Made by a program: the position numbers and the translations under genes. A model generated the notes under the pieces. That model did no database searches. It worked only from the letters and a program-made list of their open reading frames with translations, and was not told where the DNA came from. Shown piece after piece: positions 28,956-40,614 of a stretch of DNA of 64,000 bases. The stretch comes from Rhodanobacter sp. OK091 (GTDB taxonomy: Bacteria; Pseudomonadota; Gammaproteobacteria; Xanthomonadales; Rhodanobacteraceae): positions 558,001 to 622,000 of the forward strand of contig NZ_FRCH01000002.1 of NCBI RefSeq assembly GCF_900142825.1. Reading direction: 5' to 3'. The stretch's first letter is position 1. The number at the start of each line of letters is the position of its first letter.

Positions 28956-31118
28956 ATGCGTCGTGTTCTGCTCGCCGCCGCGCTGACCGCCTGTCTCGCC
29001 GGTACCGCCCATGCCGTCGAAGGCATGTGGCAGCCCGCCCAGTTGCCGAAGATTGCCGACACGTTGAAGCAGCACGGCCTGAAGCTCGACCCGGCCAAAC
29101 TGACCGATCTGACCGCCTATCCGATGGGTGCGATCGTCAGCCTCGGTGGCTGCACCGCCTCGTTCGTGTCGTCCGATGCGCTGATCGTCACCAATCACCA
29201 CTGCGGCTACGGCGCGCTGCAATACAACTCCACGCCGCAGAAGAACCTGATCGTCGACGGCTTCCTGGCGAAGACGCCGGCGGAGGAGCTGCAGGGTTCG
29301 CCGGACATGCGCGTGTTCGTCACCGAGGAAATCCGAGACGTTACCAAGGAGGTCAACGCCAAACTCAACGACGGCATGAGCGGCGCCGAGCGCTATAAGG
29401 CGATCGAGCTGGCGATCAAGGAGCTGGTGAAAGGCTGCGAAAGCGACGGTTACCGCTGCGACGTCTACACCTTCCATGGCGGCTACAGCTATCAGCTGAT
29501 CAAGCAGCTGGAGATCAAGGACGTGCGCCTGGTCTACGCGCCGCCGGAGTCGATCGGCAAGTTCGGCGGTGATATCGACAACTGGATGTGGCCGCGCCAC
29601 ACCGGCGACTTCAGCTACCTGCGTGCGTATGTCTCGAAGGACGGCAAGTCGGCCACCTACGCGAAGGACAACGTGCCGTATCACCCCAAGCACGTGCTGA
29701 AAGTGAACCCGCTCGGTGTCGAGAACGGCGACTACGTGATGGTGGTCGGCTACCCGGGCCGCACCAACCGCTACCGCCTCGCCGATGAAGTGCAGAACTC
29801 GATCGACTGGGTCTACCCGACCCAGATCAAGGTCTACCAGGACACGCTCGACATCATCAACACCGCCGGCAAGGCCGATCCCAAGGTCGCCGTGAAATAC
29901 GCCAGCATGGTCGCCAGCCTCAACAACTATCTGAAGAATTTCGGTGGCCAGCTCGAAGGCCTGCGCCGTGCCGACGCGGTCGACGTCAAGCGCACCCAGG
30001 AAGCCCAGCTCGAAACCTGGCTGAAGCGGCAGGGAGGAGCGGAGAACACCGCACTGGCGGCGGATATCGGCAAGCTGCGGCAGCAGATAGCTACCGACCA
30101 GGCGGATCGCGAGCGCAATCTGGATATCAGCCTGATCAACCGTGCGTCGATGTTCAGCACTGCGGTGCGGTTGGTGCGTCTGGCGAAGCAGCGGCCGAAG
30201 GCGGATCTCGAGCGCGACACCGGCTACCAGCAGCGCGACTGGGTACGCATCGAAGGCGGCTTGAAGCAGATGGAGCGCCGCTTCGATCCGAAGGTCGACC
30301 AGCAGCTCATGGTTTACGGCCTGCAGCGCTATGTGACGCTGCCGAAGGCGCAGCGTCTGCCCGCGCTGGACGCGTGGCTCGGCGATGCGAAGACTGCGGC
30401 GCAGCTAACCCAGAAGGTCGCCGCGCTATATGCCGGCAGCCAGCTTGCAAATACCGATGAGCGCCTGAAGTGGTTCAAGGCGGACAGCGGCGCGATCGAG
30501 GCCAGCAACGACAGCATGCTCGAGCTGGCCCGCGCGGTTCAACCTCAACTCAAGAAGCTGGAAGACGACATGGACGCGCGCGCCGGCGAGATGAGCAAGC
30601 TGCGTCCGCGCTACATGCAGGCAATGATCGCGTGGAAGGACTCGCAGCACCTGCCGGTCTATCCGGACGCGAACAGCTCGCTGCGCGTCACCTTCGGCAA
30701 TGTGCAGGGCGTCGCGCCGCGCGACGGCGTGAGCTACGCGCCGTTCACCACGGTGCAGGGCATTCTGGAAAAAGACACCGGCGCCGAGCCGTTCAACTCG
30801 CCAAAGGCCGAACTCGCCGCGATCAAGGCGAAGGCATTCGACGGTTATGCGTCGCCGAAGCTGGGCACCTTACCGGTTGACTTCCTCGCCGACCTCGATA
30901 TCACCGGCGGAAACTCCGGTTCGCCGGCCATGGACGCGAACGGGCAGCTGGTCGGCCTGGCGTTCGACGGCAACTGGGAGTCGGTCAGCGGCGACTGGCT
31001 GTTCAACCCGCAGCTCAACCGTTCCATCCAGGTCGATGTGCGCTACATGCTGTGGGTGATGCACCACCTCGATCACGCCGACAATCTGCTGAAGGAAATG
31101 GGAGTGCCGGCGAAGTAA
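28956..31118 (+). CDS. S46 family dipeptidyl-peptidase, DPP7-type
   Basis: A 720-aa exported serine peptidase. The signal peptide cleaves after AHA (~20). Catalytic residues are the His in TNHHCGY (81-82), an Asp in GGDIDNWMWPRHTGDF, and Ser654 in TGGNSGSPAMD. S46 enzymes remove dipeptides from oligopeptide N-termini in the periplasm. The residue 18 positions after the nucleophile is Gly672 (AFDGNWES). In Porphyromonas, Gly here marks DPP7 (hydrophobic or aliphatic P1), while Arg marks DPP11 (Asp/Glu P1). A GGAAGGAG Shine-Dalgarno precedes the ATG. S46 peptidases are common in Xanthomonadales and Bacteroidetes. Confidence 0.92.
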   Translation: MRRVLLAAALTACLAGTAHAVEGMWQPAQLPKIADTLKQHGLKLDPAKLTDLTAYPMGAIVSLGGCTASFVSSDALIVTNHHCGYGALQYNSTPQKNLIVDGFLAKTPAEELQGSPDMRVFVTEEIRDVTKEVNAKLNDGMSGAERYKAIELAIKELVKGCESDGYRCDVYTFHGGYSYQLIKQLEIKDVRLVYAPPESIGKFGGDIDNWMWPRHTGDFSYLRAYVSKDGKSATYAKDNVPYHPKHVLKVNPLGVENGDYVMVVGYPGRTNRYRLADEVQNSIDWVYPTQIKVYQDTLDIINTAGKADPKVAVKYASMVASLNNYLKNFGGQLEGLRRADAVDVKRTQEAQLETWLKRQGGAENTALAADIGKLRQQIATDQADRERNLDISLINRASMFSTAVRLVRLAKQRPKADLERDTGYQQRDWVRIEGGLKQMERRFDPKVDQQLMVYGLQRYVTLPKAQRLPALDAWLGDAKTAAQLTQKVAALYAGSQLANTDERLKWFKADSGAIEASNDSMLELARAVQPQLKKLEDDMDARAGEMSKLRPRYMQAMIAWKDSQHLPVYPDANSSLRVTFGNVQGVAPRDGVSYAPFTTVQGILEKDTGAEPFNSPKAELAAIKAKAFDGYASPKLGTLPVDFLADLDITGGNSGSPAMDANGQLVGLAFDGNWESVSGDWLFNPQLNRSIQVDVRYMLWVMHHLDHADNLLKEMGVPAK

Positions 31119-31152
31119 GTCATTGCATGCTTCCTATTTGCAGAAGCAACTT

Positions 31153-31222
31153 TGTGGGAACGACTTCAGTCGCGACAGGGCTAGCGCGACATCTGACAAT
31201 CACGACTGAAGTTGTTCCCACG
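31153..31222. repeat. REP-like inverted repeat, xanthomonad type
   Basis: The arms at 31154-31175 and 31200-31221 are inverted copies with 20 of 22 matches (core gtgggaac-acttcagtcg-ga). This belongs to the gtgggagcgacttcagtcgcga family common between genes in Xanthomonadaceae. It lies between the S46 peptidase and miaA. Confidence 0.8.
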
Positions 31223-31276
31223 AGGCCACTGTGTCATCGAAGAACTTTTACCTGCAGCAGCCTCTAAACTCTTGCG

Positions 31277-32242
31277 ATGCCGATCGACGTCCGCCCCCTC
31301 GCCATCTTCCTGATGGGTCCCACCGCCTCCGGCAAGACGGCGCTAGCGTGCGAGCTGAGCGAGCGCTTTGCGCTGGATCTGGTCAGTGTGGATTCGGCGC
31401 TGGTTTACCGCGGCATGGACATCGGCACGGCGAAGCCCGATGCGACGATCTTGGCGCGCTACCCGCACGCATTGATCGACATCCGCGATCCCGGCCAACC
31501 GTATTCGGCGGCGGACTTCCGTGCCGATGCGTTGCCGGTGATGCAACAGATCAGTGCGCGGGGCAGGGTGCCGCTGCTGGTCGGTGGCACCGGACTGTAT
31601 TTCCGGGCGCTACAGCACGGACTGTCCGATTTGCCGGAGGCCGATCCGGAGATCCGGGCGCGGCTGTCCGCGGAAGCCGAACAGATAGGCTGGCCCGCCA
31701 TGCATGTGCGACTGGCGCAACAGGATCCCGCAGCAGCGGCACGGATCGGCTGTAACGACGCGCAACGCCTGCAGCGCGCGCTGGAGGTGATCGAGCTGAC
31801 CGGCCGGCCGTTGTCCGAACTGCAACGGGGCGGCGCGGCGGGGTACTTCCCGTGGCGCGTGCTCAAGCTGGCGCTGCTGCCCGAAGACCGGCGGGTCCTG
31901 CACGAACGCATCGCCCAGCGTTTCGACATCATGTTGGCGGCGGGTTTCCTCGACGAGGTTCGCGCATTGCGCGCACGCGGCGACCTGCATGCCGAGCTGC
32001 CGGCGATCCGCGCCGTCGGCTACCGGCAGGCATGGGAGCATCTGGACGGCCTGACCGACCCGGCCGAATTTCGCGACAAGGCCATTTTCGCCACCCGTCA
32101 GCTGGCCAAGCGCCAGATCACCTGGCTGCGCAGCGACTACGGCGCCCGCCTGTTCGATCCGGATCGGCCCGGTCTGGCTGTGCGCGCTGCCGACGCCGTG
32201 CAACTGTTTCTGGGTGGCCGGGATCAACCGACCGAGCCATAA
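31277..32242 (+). CDS. miaA: tRNA dimethylallyltransferase
   Basis: A 321-aa enzyme that adds a dimethylallyl group to A37 of tRNAs reading UNN codons. The P-loop is [14 protein letters not shown]. Other family marks are the substrate motif [28 protein letters not shown] and, at the C-terminus, [14 protein letters not shown]. It is followed by hfq, as in many proteobacteria (miaA-hfq-hflX). Confidence 0.95.
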   Translation: MPIDVRPLAIFLMGPTASGKTALACELSERFALDLVSVDSALVYRGMDIGTAKPDATILARYPHALIDIRDPGQPYSAADFRADALPVMQQISARGRVPLLVGGTGLYFRALQHGLSDLPEADPEIRARLSAEAEQIGWPAMHVRLAQQDPAAAARIGCNDAQRLQRALEVIELTGRPLSELQRGGAAGYFPWRVLKLALLPEDRRVLHERIAQRFDIMLAAGFLDEVRALRARGDLHAELPAIRAVGYRQAWEHLDGLTDPAEFRDKAIFATRQLAKRQITWLRSDYGARLFDPDRPGLAVRAADAVQLFLGGRDQPTEP

Positions 32243-32402
32243 CGGCCGGATCGCGTCGCCGGCGTGACCCAGTGCACTTGCGCCACGCAAAAATCCCCTT
32301 TCATCAAGTATTTGAAAGCAGCTAACATCCCCGCATGTTGGGCCGGGGCGCCTCTGGCGTTTTTTCTTCGGTCTGTGTGCCGTGGCAAGGGGAGAACAAG
32401 AA

Positions 32403-32684
32403 ATGTCCAAGGGACAATCGTTGCAGGATCCATTTTTGAATGCATTGCGGCGCGAACGCGTGCCGGTCGCCATCTATCTGGTCAACGGCATCAAGCTGCA
32501 GGGGACGGTCGAGTCGTTCGACCAGTTTGTCGTGCTGCTGCGCAACCAGGTGAGTCAGATGGTCTACAAGCACGCCATTTCCACCGTGGTACCGAGCCGC
32601 AATGTGCGTATTGGCAATGGCCACGACGGTCATGAAGGCCATGAAGGTCACGACGCGCCGGCATCCGCCGACGCGGACGCTTGA
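32403..32684 (+). CDS. hfq: RNA chaperone Hfq
   Basis: A 93-aa Sm-like RNA chaperone mediating sRNA-mRNA pairing. The Sm1 motif ([24 protein letters not shown]) and the Sm2 motif [12 protein letters not shown] are intact, with the proximal-face Gln8, Lys/His and rim Arg residues in place. The C-terminal tail (~70-93) is a His/Gly/Asp/Glu tract ([12 protein letters not shown]), acidic and His-rich. The ATG at 32403 is preceded by an AGGGGAG-type Shine-Dalgarno. It sits between miaA and hflX in the conserved order. Confidence 0.97.
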   Translation: MSKGQSLQDPFLNALRRERVPVAIYLVNGIKLQGTVESFDQFVVLLRNQVSQMVYKHAISTVVPSRNVRIGNGHDGHEGHEGHDAPASADADA

Positions 32685-32741
32685 TAGACGGGGCATCCGC
32701 CCGCATGAAGTGGGTCTGCTCCTGAAGGATCGCACCCACTA

Positions 32742-34043
32742 GTGTTCGATAGAAAAGAGAAAGGCGACCGCGCCGTCCTGGTCCTGCCGCACTCGCGCGG
32801 CGAAGGCGATACGGCGCGCCGTGCCGAGGAATTCGCCGAACTGGTGAAGTCCGCCGGCGCCGACGTGCTGGGTGTGGTCGCGGCCCGCGTCGAGGATCCC
32901 AACCCGCGTTACTACATCGGCAGCGGCAAGGCGGACGAAGTCGCCGAGGCGGCGCGTGCGCTGGAGGCCGACGTGGTGCTGGTCGACCACGTGCTCACCC
33001 CGGTGCAGGAACGCAACCTCGAGAAGCATCTGGGCATCCGCGTGGTCGACCGGGCTGGCCTGATCCTGGACATCTTCGCCCAGCGTGCGCGCTCGCACGA
33101 AGGCAAGCTGGAAGTGGAGCTGGCCCAGCTCAAGCACCTGGCCACCCGCCTGGTGCGCGGCTGGACCCATCTGGATGCCCAGCGCGGCGGCGCCATCGGC
33201 AACCGCGGCCCCGGCGAAACCCAGCTGGAAACCGACCGCCGGTTGATCGGCGTGCGCGTGAAGATGCTGACCAAGCGGCTGGAGAAAGTGCAGACCCAGC
33301 GCGGTCAGCAGCGCCGCTCGCGCTTGCGCAACACGGTGCCGCAGGTGGCCTTGGTCGGCTATACCAACGCCGGCAAGTCGACCCTGTTCAATGCGCTGAC
33401 CACCGGCGACGTCTACGCTGCCAACCTGCTGTTCGCCACGCTCGATCCGACCGTGCGCAAGCTGCAAGACCTCAGCTGCGGGCCGGCCGTGCTGGCCGAT
33501 ACGGTCGGTTTCATCCGCGAGCTGCCGCATGATCTGGTCGCCGCGTTCCGCGCCACCCTGGCCGAGGCTCGCGATGCGGATCTGCTGCTGCATGTCAGCG
33601 ATGCCGCCGACGAGGAGCGCGAGCGCCTGCACCGCGTGGTCGACAACGTGCTGGAAGAGATCGACGCCGGCGACGTGCCGCAGCTGCACATCATGAACAA
33701 GATCGACCTGGCCGGTGCCGAGCCGCGCATCGACCGCGATGCCGCCGGCAAACCCGTGCGGGTCTGGCTGTCCGCCGCCACCGGCGTCGGCCTCGATCTG
33801 CTGCGTCAGGCGCTGGGCGAACTGCTCGGCGGCGAACGGGTGCAGTCGGCGCTGCAGCTGCCGCTGACGGCCGGGCGGTTGCATGCGCGGCTGAAGGCAG
33901 CCGGTGCGATCAGCGGCGAGACGGTGGACGAGCACGGCTGGCAGCTGCGCATCGACGCACCGCGCAGCGTGATCGCACCGCTCAGCGGCGGCGATCCCGC
34001 CGAAACCCTGCTGCTGCGCGAGCTGCTCGCCGTGGCGGAATGA
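32742..34043 (+). CDS. hflX: Ribosome-associated GTPase HflX
   Basis: A 433-aa translational GTPase-like protein that splits stalled 70S ribosomes under stress. It has an N-terminal HflX-specific domain with the YYIGSGKADEV and DRAGLILDIFAQRARSHEGK segments, then a G domain: G1 GYTNAGKSTLFN, G3 DTVGFIRELPH, G4 NKIDLAG. It starts at a GTG (32742), giving (M)FDRKEKGDRAVLVLP. The gap from hfq is 57 bp. Confidence 0.95.
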   Translation: MFDRKEKGDRAVLVLPHSRGEGDTARRAEEFAELVKSAGADVLGVVAARVEDPNPRYYIGSGKADEVAEAARALEADVVLVDHVLTPVQERNLEKHLGIRVVDRAGLILDIFAQRARSHEGKLEVELAQLKHLATRLVRGWTHLDAQRGGAIGNRGPGETQLETDRRLIGVRVKMLTKRLEKVQTQRGQQRRSRLRNTVPQVALVGYTNAGKSTLFNALTTGDVYAANLLFATLDPTVRKLQDLSCGPAVLADTVGFIRELPHDLVAAFRATLAEARDADLLLHVSDAADEERERLHRVVDNVLEEIDAGDVPQLHIMNKIDLAGAEPRIDRDAAGKPVRVWLSAATGVGLDLLRQALGELLGGERVQSALQLPLTAGRLHARLKAAGAISGETVDEHGWQLRIDAPRSVIAPLSGGDPAETLLLRELLAVAE

Positions 34044-34204
34044 GGCGCCGGCTCTGCTAGAATATCCAGCGTTTGTGCGGCCAACTCCCCATCGGGTCGT
34101 GCACCATCGACAGCTCAGGCTGAATCTCATGTGTAACCCGGTCCGGCGCCAAGACATGTTCCGGCCGGGGTTGCCGGCCTCCGACGGCCTCAAGGAGACT
34201 GACA

Positions 34205-35280
34205 GTGGCATGGAATGAACCCGGCAAGAACGGGCAGAACGATCCGTGGAACAGGAAGCGTCCCTCCGGCAAATCGCCGCTGGACGACCTGCTCAACAAC
34301 GCTAAGAGCCATCTGGGCAGGCTGGGGCAGGGTCCCGGCAGCATCCTCCTGGCCGTGCTGGTATTGGTGGTGGTGTTCCTGCTGCTGAGCAGCTACACCG
34401 TCGTCGGTGCGCGCGAAGCCGGCGTGGTGCTGCGCTTCGGTCAGTACTCGCGCACGCTGGCGCCGGGCTTCCACCTGAAGCTGCCGCAGCCGATCGAGTC
34501 GATCACCAAGGTCGAGGCCACGCGGATCCGTTCGGTCACCGACAAGGTGGCCATGCTGACCAAGGACGAAAACATCATCACCATCGACTTCACTGTGCAG
34601 TACCAGGTGGACGATTCGCGCAAATACCTGTTCTCGCTGAACGACCCGGACGGCACCATCGGCGCCGCGGCCGAGGCCGCCGTGCGCTCGGTGATCGGCA
34701 GCAGCGACATGGACCAGATTCTGTCCGCCGCCGGCGCCAGCCTGGTCAGCGAGGCCCAACAGGCGTTGCAGAAGACGCTGGACGGCTACGACTCCGGCCT
34801 GCGCGTCACCGAGGTCAGCTTCCAGAACGTGTCCCCGCCGAACGAAGTGAAGGACGCCTTCGACGACGTCAACAACGCCCGCGAGGACAAGCAGAGCATC
34901 GAGAACGGCGCCCTGGCGTACGCCAGCAAAGTCGTGCCGGTCGCGCGTGGCGACGCCGCGCGCATCGCGGCCGAGGCCTCCGGTTACAAGGCGGCGCGGA
35001 TTGCCCGTGCGCAAGGCGACACCGCGGGCTTCAACCTGATCCTGGCCCAGTACAAAGCCGCGCCGGAAGTGACCCGCAAGCGCCTGTGGCTGGAAACCAT
35101 GGAGCAGGTGATGGCCGACAACCCCAAGGTGATCGACGGCTCCGGCGGTCGCAACATCATCAACCTGCCGATACCGCAGGGCGCGGCGGCGACGCCTGAA
35201 GCCGGTTCGGCTTCGGTCGGCGCGATCGTGCCGACGCCGGCACCGGCCGCCGGCAACGCGGCCGACAAGGGGACGCAGCC

Positions 35281-35284
<4 letters not shown>
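34205..35284 (+). CDS. hflK: FtsH protease modulator HflK
   Basis: A 359-aa SPFH protein that forms the periplasmic HflKC cage around FtsH and limits its proteolysis of membrane substrates. It has a short cytoplasmic N-terminus with the MAWNEPG start and Asn/Gly/Pro-rich stretch, one membrane helix (ILLAVLVLVVVFLLLSSYTVV, ~45-65), an SPFH domain and an Ala-rich C-terminal helix. Its GTG start follows GGAGACTGACA. It overlaps hflC by 4 bp (ATGA). A TAGAAT -10-like sequence near 34058 may give an internal promoter. Confidence 0.94.
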
Positions 35285-37559
<2,275 letters not shown>

Positions 37560-37586
37560 GCACAAGCTTGAGGTAATGGTTGAACC

Positions 37587-37614
37587 AAAAAGCCCCGCGA
37601 CGCGGGGCTTTTTG
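37587..37614 (+). terminator. Rho-independent terminator of purA
   Basis: A gccccgc/gcggggc stem flanked by A5 and T5 lies 28 bp after the purA stop. It marks the end of the conserved block and the start of the accessory region. Confidence 0.92.
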
Positions 37615-37744
37615 GTTTCTGTGCAGAGGTACGGGTAGGCATCAAAAAAGGAGCGGCGAATTCCGGTACTGTCGTATGCTTCCTGGCACTGGATAGTCCG
37701 CGAGTGCTGCAAGCAAGGTCGGCGCCGTTTATGTAGGAGCAAGT

Positions 37745-40180
37745 ATGCAGCTGTACGCAGGAATTGCGGGGGATTTCGTACAAGCCGCAACACACAATGC
37801 GATAGCCTTGCGCCTATCGGAGGCGTTCTTAGAACATTTCAGGTATAGGCCTTCACCGGGCGAATTCCAGTCTTGGCAAAACTCTCTAAAGTCACTGGCA
37901 AGTGTCATCGAAATCGGACAACTGGGGCGTAGCGGTGTGTTGCTCGAGTTTCAATTGCCGCTGACTTCCCGTCGACTCGATGCCTTAATCACTGGCAGCC
38001 ACGGAAAGCGTCAGCGTGGCGTGATCGTCGAACTGAAGCAATGGAGTCAGTCGGAGCTGGGTAGTGCAGATGATTTACTGCGTACCTGGGTGGGCGGCAG
38101 TCACCGTGACGTGTTGCATCCCTCAGTGCAGGCGAATCAGTACCGACGTTACTTGGCGGATATGCACGAGGCTTTTCAGGGTGAGGACAGGGTCTCGCTT
38201 GACGCTTGCGCCTATCTTCATAACTATCATCCCGAGGGTGCCGATCCACTCTTTGATGAGCGCTCGGATGCAGTTCGCCGACTCGTTCCTGTGTTCACTG
38301 GTGGCGACACGACGCGCTTGGCGAAGCATTTGGCGGAACATCTGGGTGTGGATGGGGGTGAGGAAACGCTCAGCCGCATCGTCAACAGCCGTTATCGTCC
38401 GGCCAAGAAGTTGCTGGCGCATGTGGGGCAGGTGATCAAGCAGGAACCTGCCTTCGTGTTGCTGGACGAACAGCAGGTCATTTTCAGTCAAGTCCGCTCG
38501 GCGGTCGAATCTGCGGTGCTGGATTATCGCAAGCACGTCTTTCTTGTACACGGAGGCCCAGGCACGGGTAAATCGGTACTGGCGCTGAACCTGCTTGCAG
38601 AGTTGTCGGGCCAGGGACTCAATGCCCAGCATGCCACTGGTTCGAAAGCGTTTACCAAGACTCTGCAGAAAATTGTCGGAACTCGAGCAGGGCAGCAATT
38701 CAGATTCTTCAACAATTTTGTACATGCATCGCATAACGACATTGATGTACTGATCTGCGATGAAGCACATCGCATACGCTCCACCAGCAATCATCGATTC
38801 ACCAAGAAGGCGGACAAGTCCGAGCGACCGCAGATGCAGGAGCTGATTGAATCGGCCAAGGTCACGGTGTTCCTGGTGGACGACCAACAAGTGGTTCGAC
38901 CCAACGAGATCGGTACCTCGACACTGATCCGGGAGTTTGCGGACAGCCAACGATGTGTACTGCACGAGAGTCGGCTTGAGGCACAGTTTCGCTGCTCGGG
39001 ATCCGAGGCATTCGTGGGGTGGGTTGACAACACCCTGGGGGTGCGCAAAACAGCTCATCCGATCTTCGACCAGGCCCAGGAAACTTTCGAGGTACTGATT
39101 GTCGACAGTCCTGAGATCTTGGATACATTGATCCGCGGCAAAGCTGCTGAGGGTCATTCGGCTCGCTTGGTCGCCGGCTATTGCTGGCCTTGGTCGTCAG
39201 TTCTCGCAACTGATGGCCAACTGGAGAGGGACGTCAAGATTGGTGGCTTCGAGCGTCCCTGGAATGCAAGGGCTGATATGAAGGGATTGCCTGCCGGCAT
39301 ACCCAAATCTGATTTCTGGGCCCACGATCCGGCAGGCATCGAGCAGATTGGTTGCATCTACACGGCGCAAGGGTTCGAGTTCGATTACGTCGGTGTTATC
39401 TGGGGCCGGGATCTTCGATACGATCCGGCAATCAGCGACTGGGTAGGTGATCGCGCTGTGTCACAGGATGGAGAAGTAAAGCGCCGTGCCGAAGGTTTTT
39501 TGGCCCTCGTCAAGAACACTTATCGTGTCTTGTTGTCTCGTGGCATGAAAGGTTGTTACGTCTACTTTGAGGATCAGGAGACGGGAAAGTTTGTTCGTAG
39601 CCGCATCGAGAGTCTTGGGCTTGCACTGAAACCATCGGTTAACGAACCCATGCCGGAGCAAACTCGCGCGGCCCCTGTGCTGGACATCCGGCCGTTTCAG
39701 ATTCTGCGAGGGCGTGATGTTCGCCCCTGGGAAAATGCGGTGCCGTTGCTCGATCTCAGGATTGCTGCAGGCGATTTCAGCGATGCGCAGTCATTGGAAG
39801 AGGATGCGGTGGAATGGGTAACCTTGCAAGACCATATCCGTCCACAGCCAGGACAATTTATCGCGCAGGTTGTAGGAGAGTCGATGAACCGGAAAGTGCC
39901 CAACGGTACATGGGCGCTGTTCACCACGGATGTGAGGGGTAGCAGGCAAGGCAAGGTGGTGCTTGCAGAACGACGCGAACTTGGCGACCCGGATGAGAGC
40001 GGCCGCTATACGCTGAAAATATACGACGCCCGCAAGCGTGATGATGACAGCGGTATTGTCTATGAATCGGTCGTGCTAAGACCGGACAGCACGGATGCGC
40101 GTTATCAACCGATCATCATTGATCTCGATGACGACGACCGGCCACGGATCATTGCGGTCTTGGTACTTACTTTAATCTGA
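37745..40180 (+). CDS. PD-(D/E)XK-like nuclease / DUF2075 SF1 helicase / S24 peptidase fusion
   Basis: An 811-aa protein of three apparent modules. Residues ~1-150 contain SRRLDALITG and GVIVELKQW, giving a D79...E96-x-K98 pattern as in PD-(D/E)XK nucleases, followed by HPSVQANQYRRYL. Residues ~260-615 are a DUF2075/SF1-like helicase: Walker A GGPGTGKS (271-277), DEAH (339-342), VDDQQVVRPNE, an Arg in QFRCSG, YTAQGFEFDYVGVIWG and TYRVLLSRGMKG. Residues ~690-800 look like an S24 (LexA/UmuD) peptidase: VGESM with Ser713 and YTLKIYD with Lys758. RIAAGDF (Ala675-Gly676) is 37 residues before Ser713, close to LexA's cleavage-site geometry. Base composition is less GC-rich than the neighbours. The ATG follows a TAGGAG Shine-Dalgarno. 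It is probably an operon with 40249-40614. Function is unknown; DNA defence or repair is inferred. Confidence 0.8.
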   Translation: MQLYAGIAGDFVQAATHNAIALRLSEAFLEHFRYRPSPGEFQSWQNSLKSLASVIEIGQLGRSGVLLEFQLPLTSRRLDALITGSHGKRQRGVIVELKQWSQSELGSADDLLRTWVGGSHRDVLHPSVQANQYRRYLADMHEAFQGEDRVSLDACAYLHNYHPEGADPLFDERSDAVRRLVPVFTGGDTTRLAKHLAEHLGVDGGEETLSRIVNSRYRPAKKLLAHVGQVIKQEPAFVLLDEQQVIFSQVRSAVESAVLDYRKHVFLVHGGPGTGKSVLALNLLAELSGQGLNAQHATGSKAFTKTLQKIVGTRAGQQFRFFNNFVHASHNDIDVLICDEAHRIRSTSNHRFTKKADKSERPQMQELIESAKVTVFLVDDQQVVRPNEIGTSTLIREFADSQRCVLHESRLEAQFRCSGSEAFVGWVDNTLGVRKTAHPIFDQAQETFEVLIVDSPEILDTLIRGKAAEGHSARLVAGYCWPWSSVLATDGQLERDVKIGGFERPWNARADMKGLPAGIPKSDFWAHDPAGIEQIGCIYTAQGFEFDYVGVIWGRDLRYDPAISDWVGDRAVSQDGEVKRRAEGFLALVKNTYRVLLSRGMKGCYVYFEDQETGKFVRSRIESLGLALKPSVNEPMPEQTRAAPVLDIRPFQILRGRDVRPWENAVPLLDLRIAAGDFSDAQSLEEDAVEWVTLQDHIRPQPGQFIAQVVGESMNRKVPNGTWALFTTDVRGSRQGKVVLAERRELGDPDESGRYTLKIYDARKRDDDSGIVYESVVLRPDSTDARYQPIIIDLDDDDRPRIIAVLVLTLI

Positions 40181-40248
40181 GCCGCTGATACCGTTCGCTT
40201 TTAATCACGAAAATTCTATAGCTGACATAGCAGTGGAGTCATTCAAGC

Positions 40249-40614
40249 ATGAACGAACATGCTGTAGATATTCTTACCGAACTGCGGGATCTGGTGCGTG
40301 AATTCGTTCGCGAACGCGACTGGGAAAAATTTCATACTCCGAAGAATCTTGCTGTGTCGTTAAGCGTCGAAGCGGCTGAGTTGCTTGAGCCATTCCAGTG
40401 GCTTGCTACTGGCGAGAACGGTGAGCTAAGTGCTGCGAAACTCGATCATGTCCGCCACGAGGCAGCTGATGTGTTTATCTATCTGATCGGCCTTGCGGAC
40501 CGGCTTGATATTGATTTGTCCTCGGCGGTTCGCGAAAAAATTGCGATGAATCGGGCGAAGTACCCGGCCGAGAAAGTGCGTGGCGATGCACGCAAGTACA
40601 CCGATTACGACTAG
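40249..40614 (+). CDS. MazG-like nucleotide pyrophosphohydrolase
   Basis: A 121-aa all-alpha NTP pyrophosphohydrolase of the MazG/dCTPase (RS21-C6-like) type. The metal-binding pattern is present as EAAELLEPFQW (ExxE) and HEAADVFIYL (ExxD), followed by KIAMNRAKYP. Single-domain members hydrolyse dNTPs or NTPs to monophosphate and pyrophosphate, often dCTP or modified nucleotides. It starts 68 bp after the nuclease-helicase-S24 gene on the same strand and shares its lower GC, so the two probably form one module. Depleting or sanitising nucleotides would fit an anti-phage or damage-response role, which is inference. Confidence 0.88.
   Translation: MNEHAVDILTELRDLVREFVRERDWEKFHTPKNLAVSLSVEAAELLEPFQWLATGENGELSAAKLDHVRHEAADVFIYLIGLADRLDIDLSSAVREKIAMNRAKYPAEKVRGDARKYTDYD

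Noticed and set aside
37745..40180. The large accessory protein as a Lon protease or a classical RecB-type helicase
   Set aside because: It lacks a Lon Ser-Lys domain and the Chi-recognition or 1B/2B insertions of RecB; motif order fits DUF2075, and the S24-type GESM differs from Lon.
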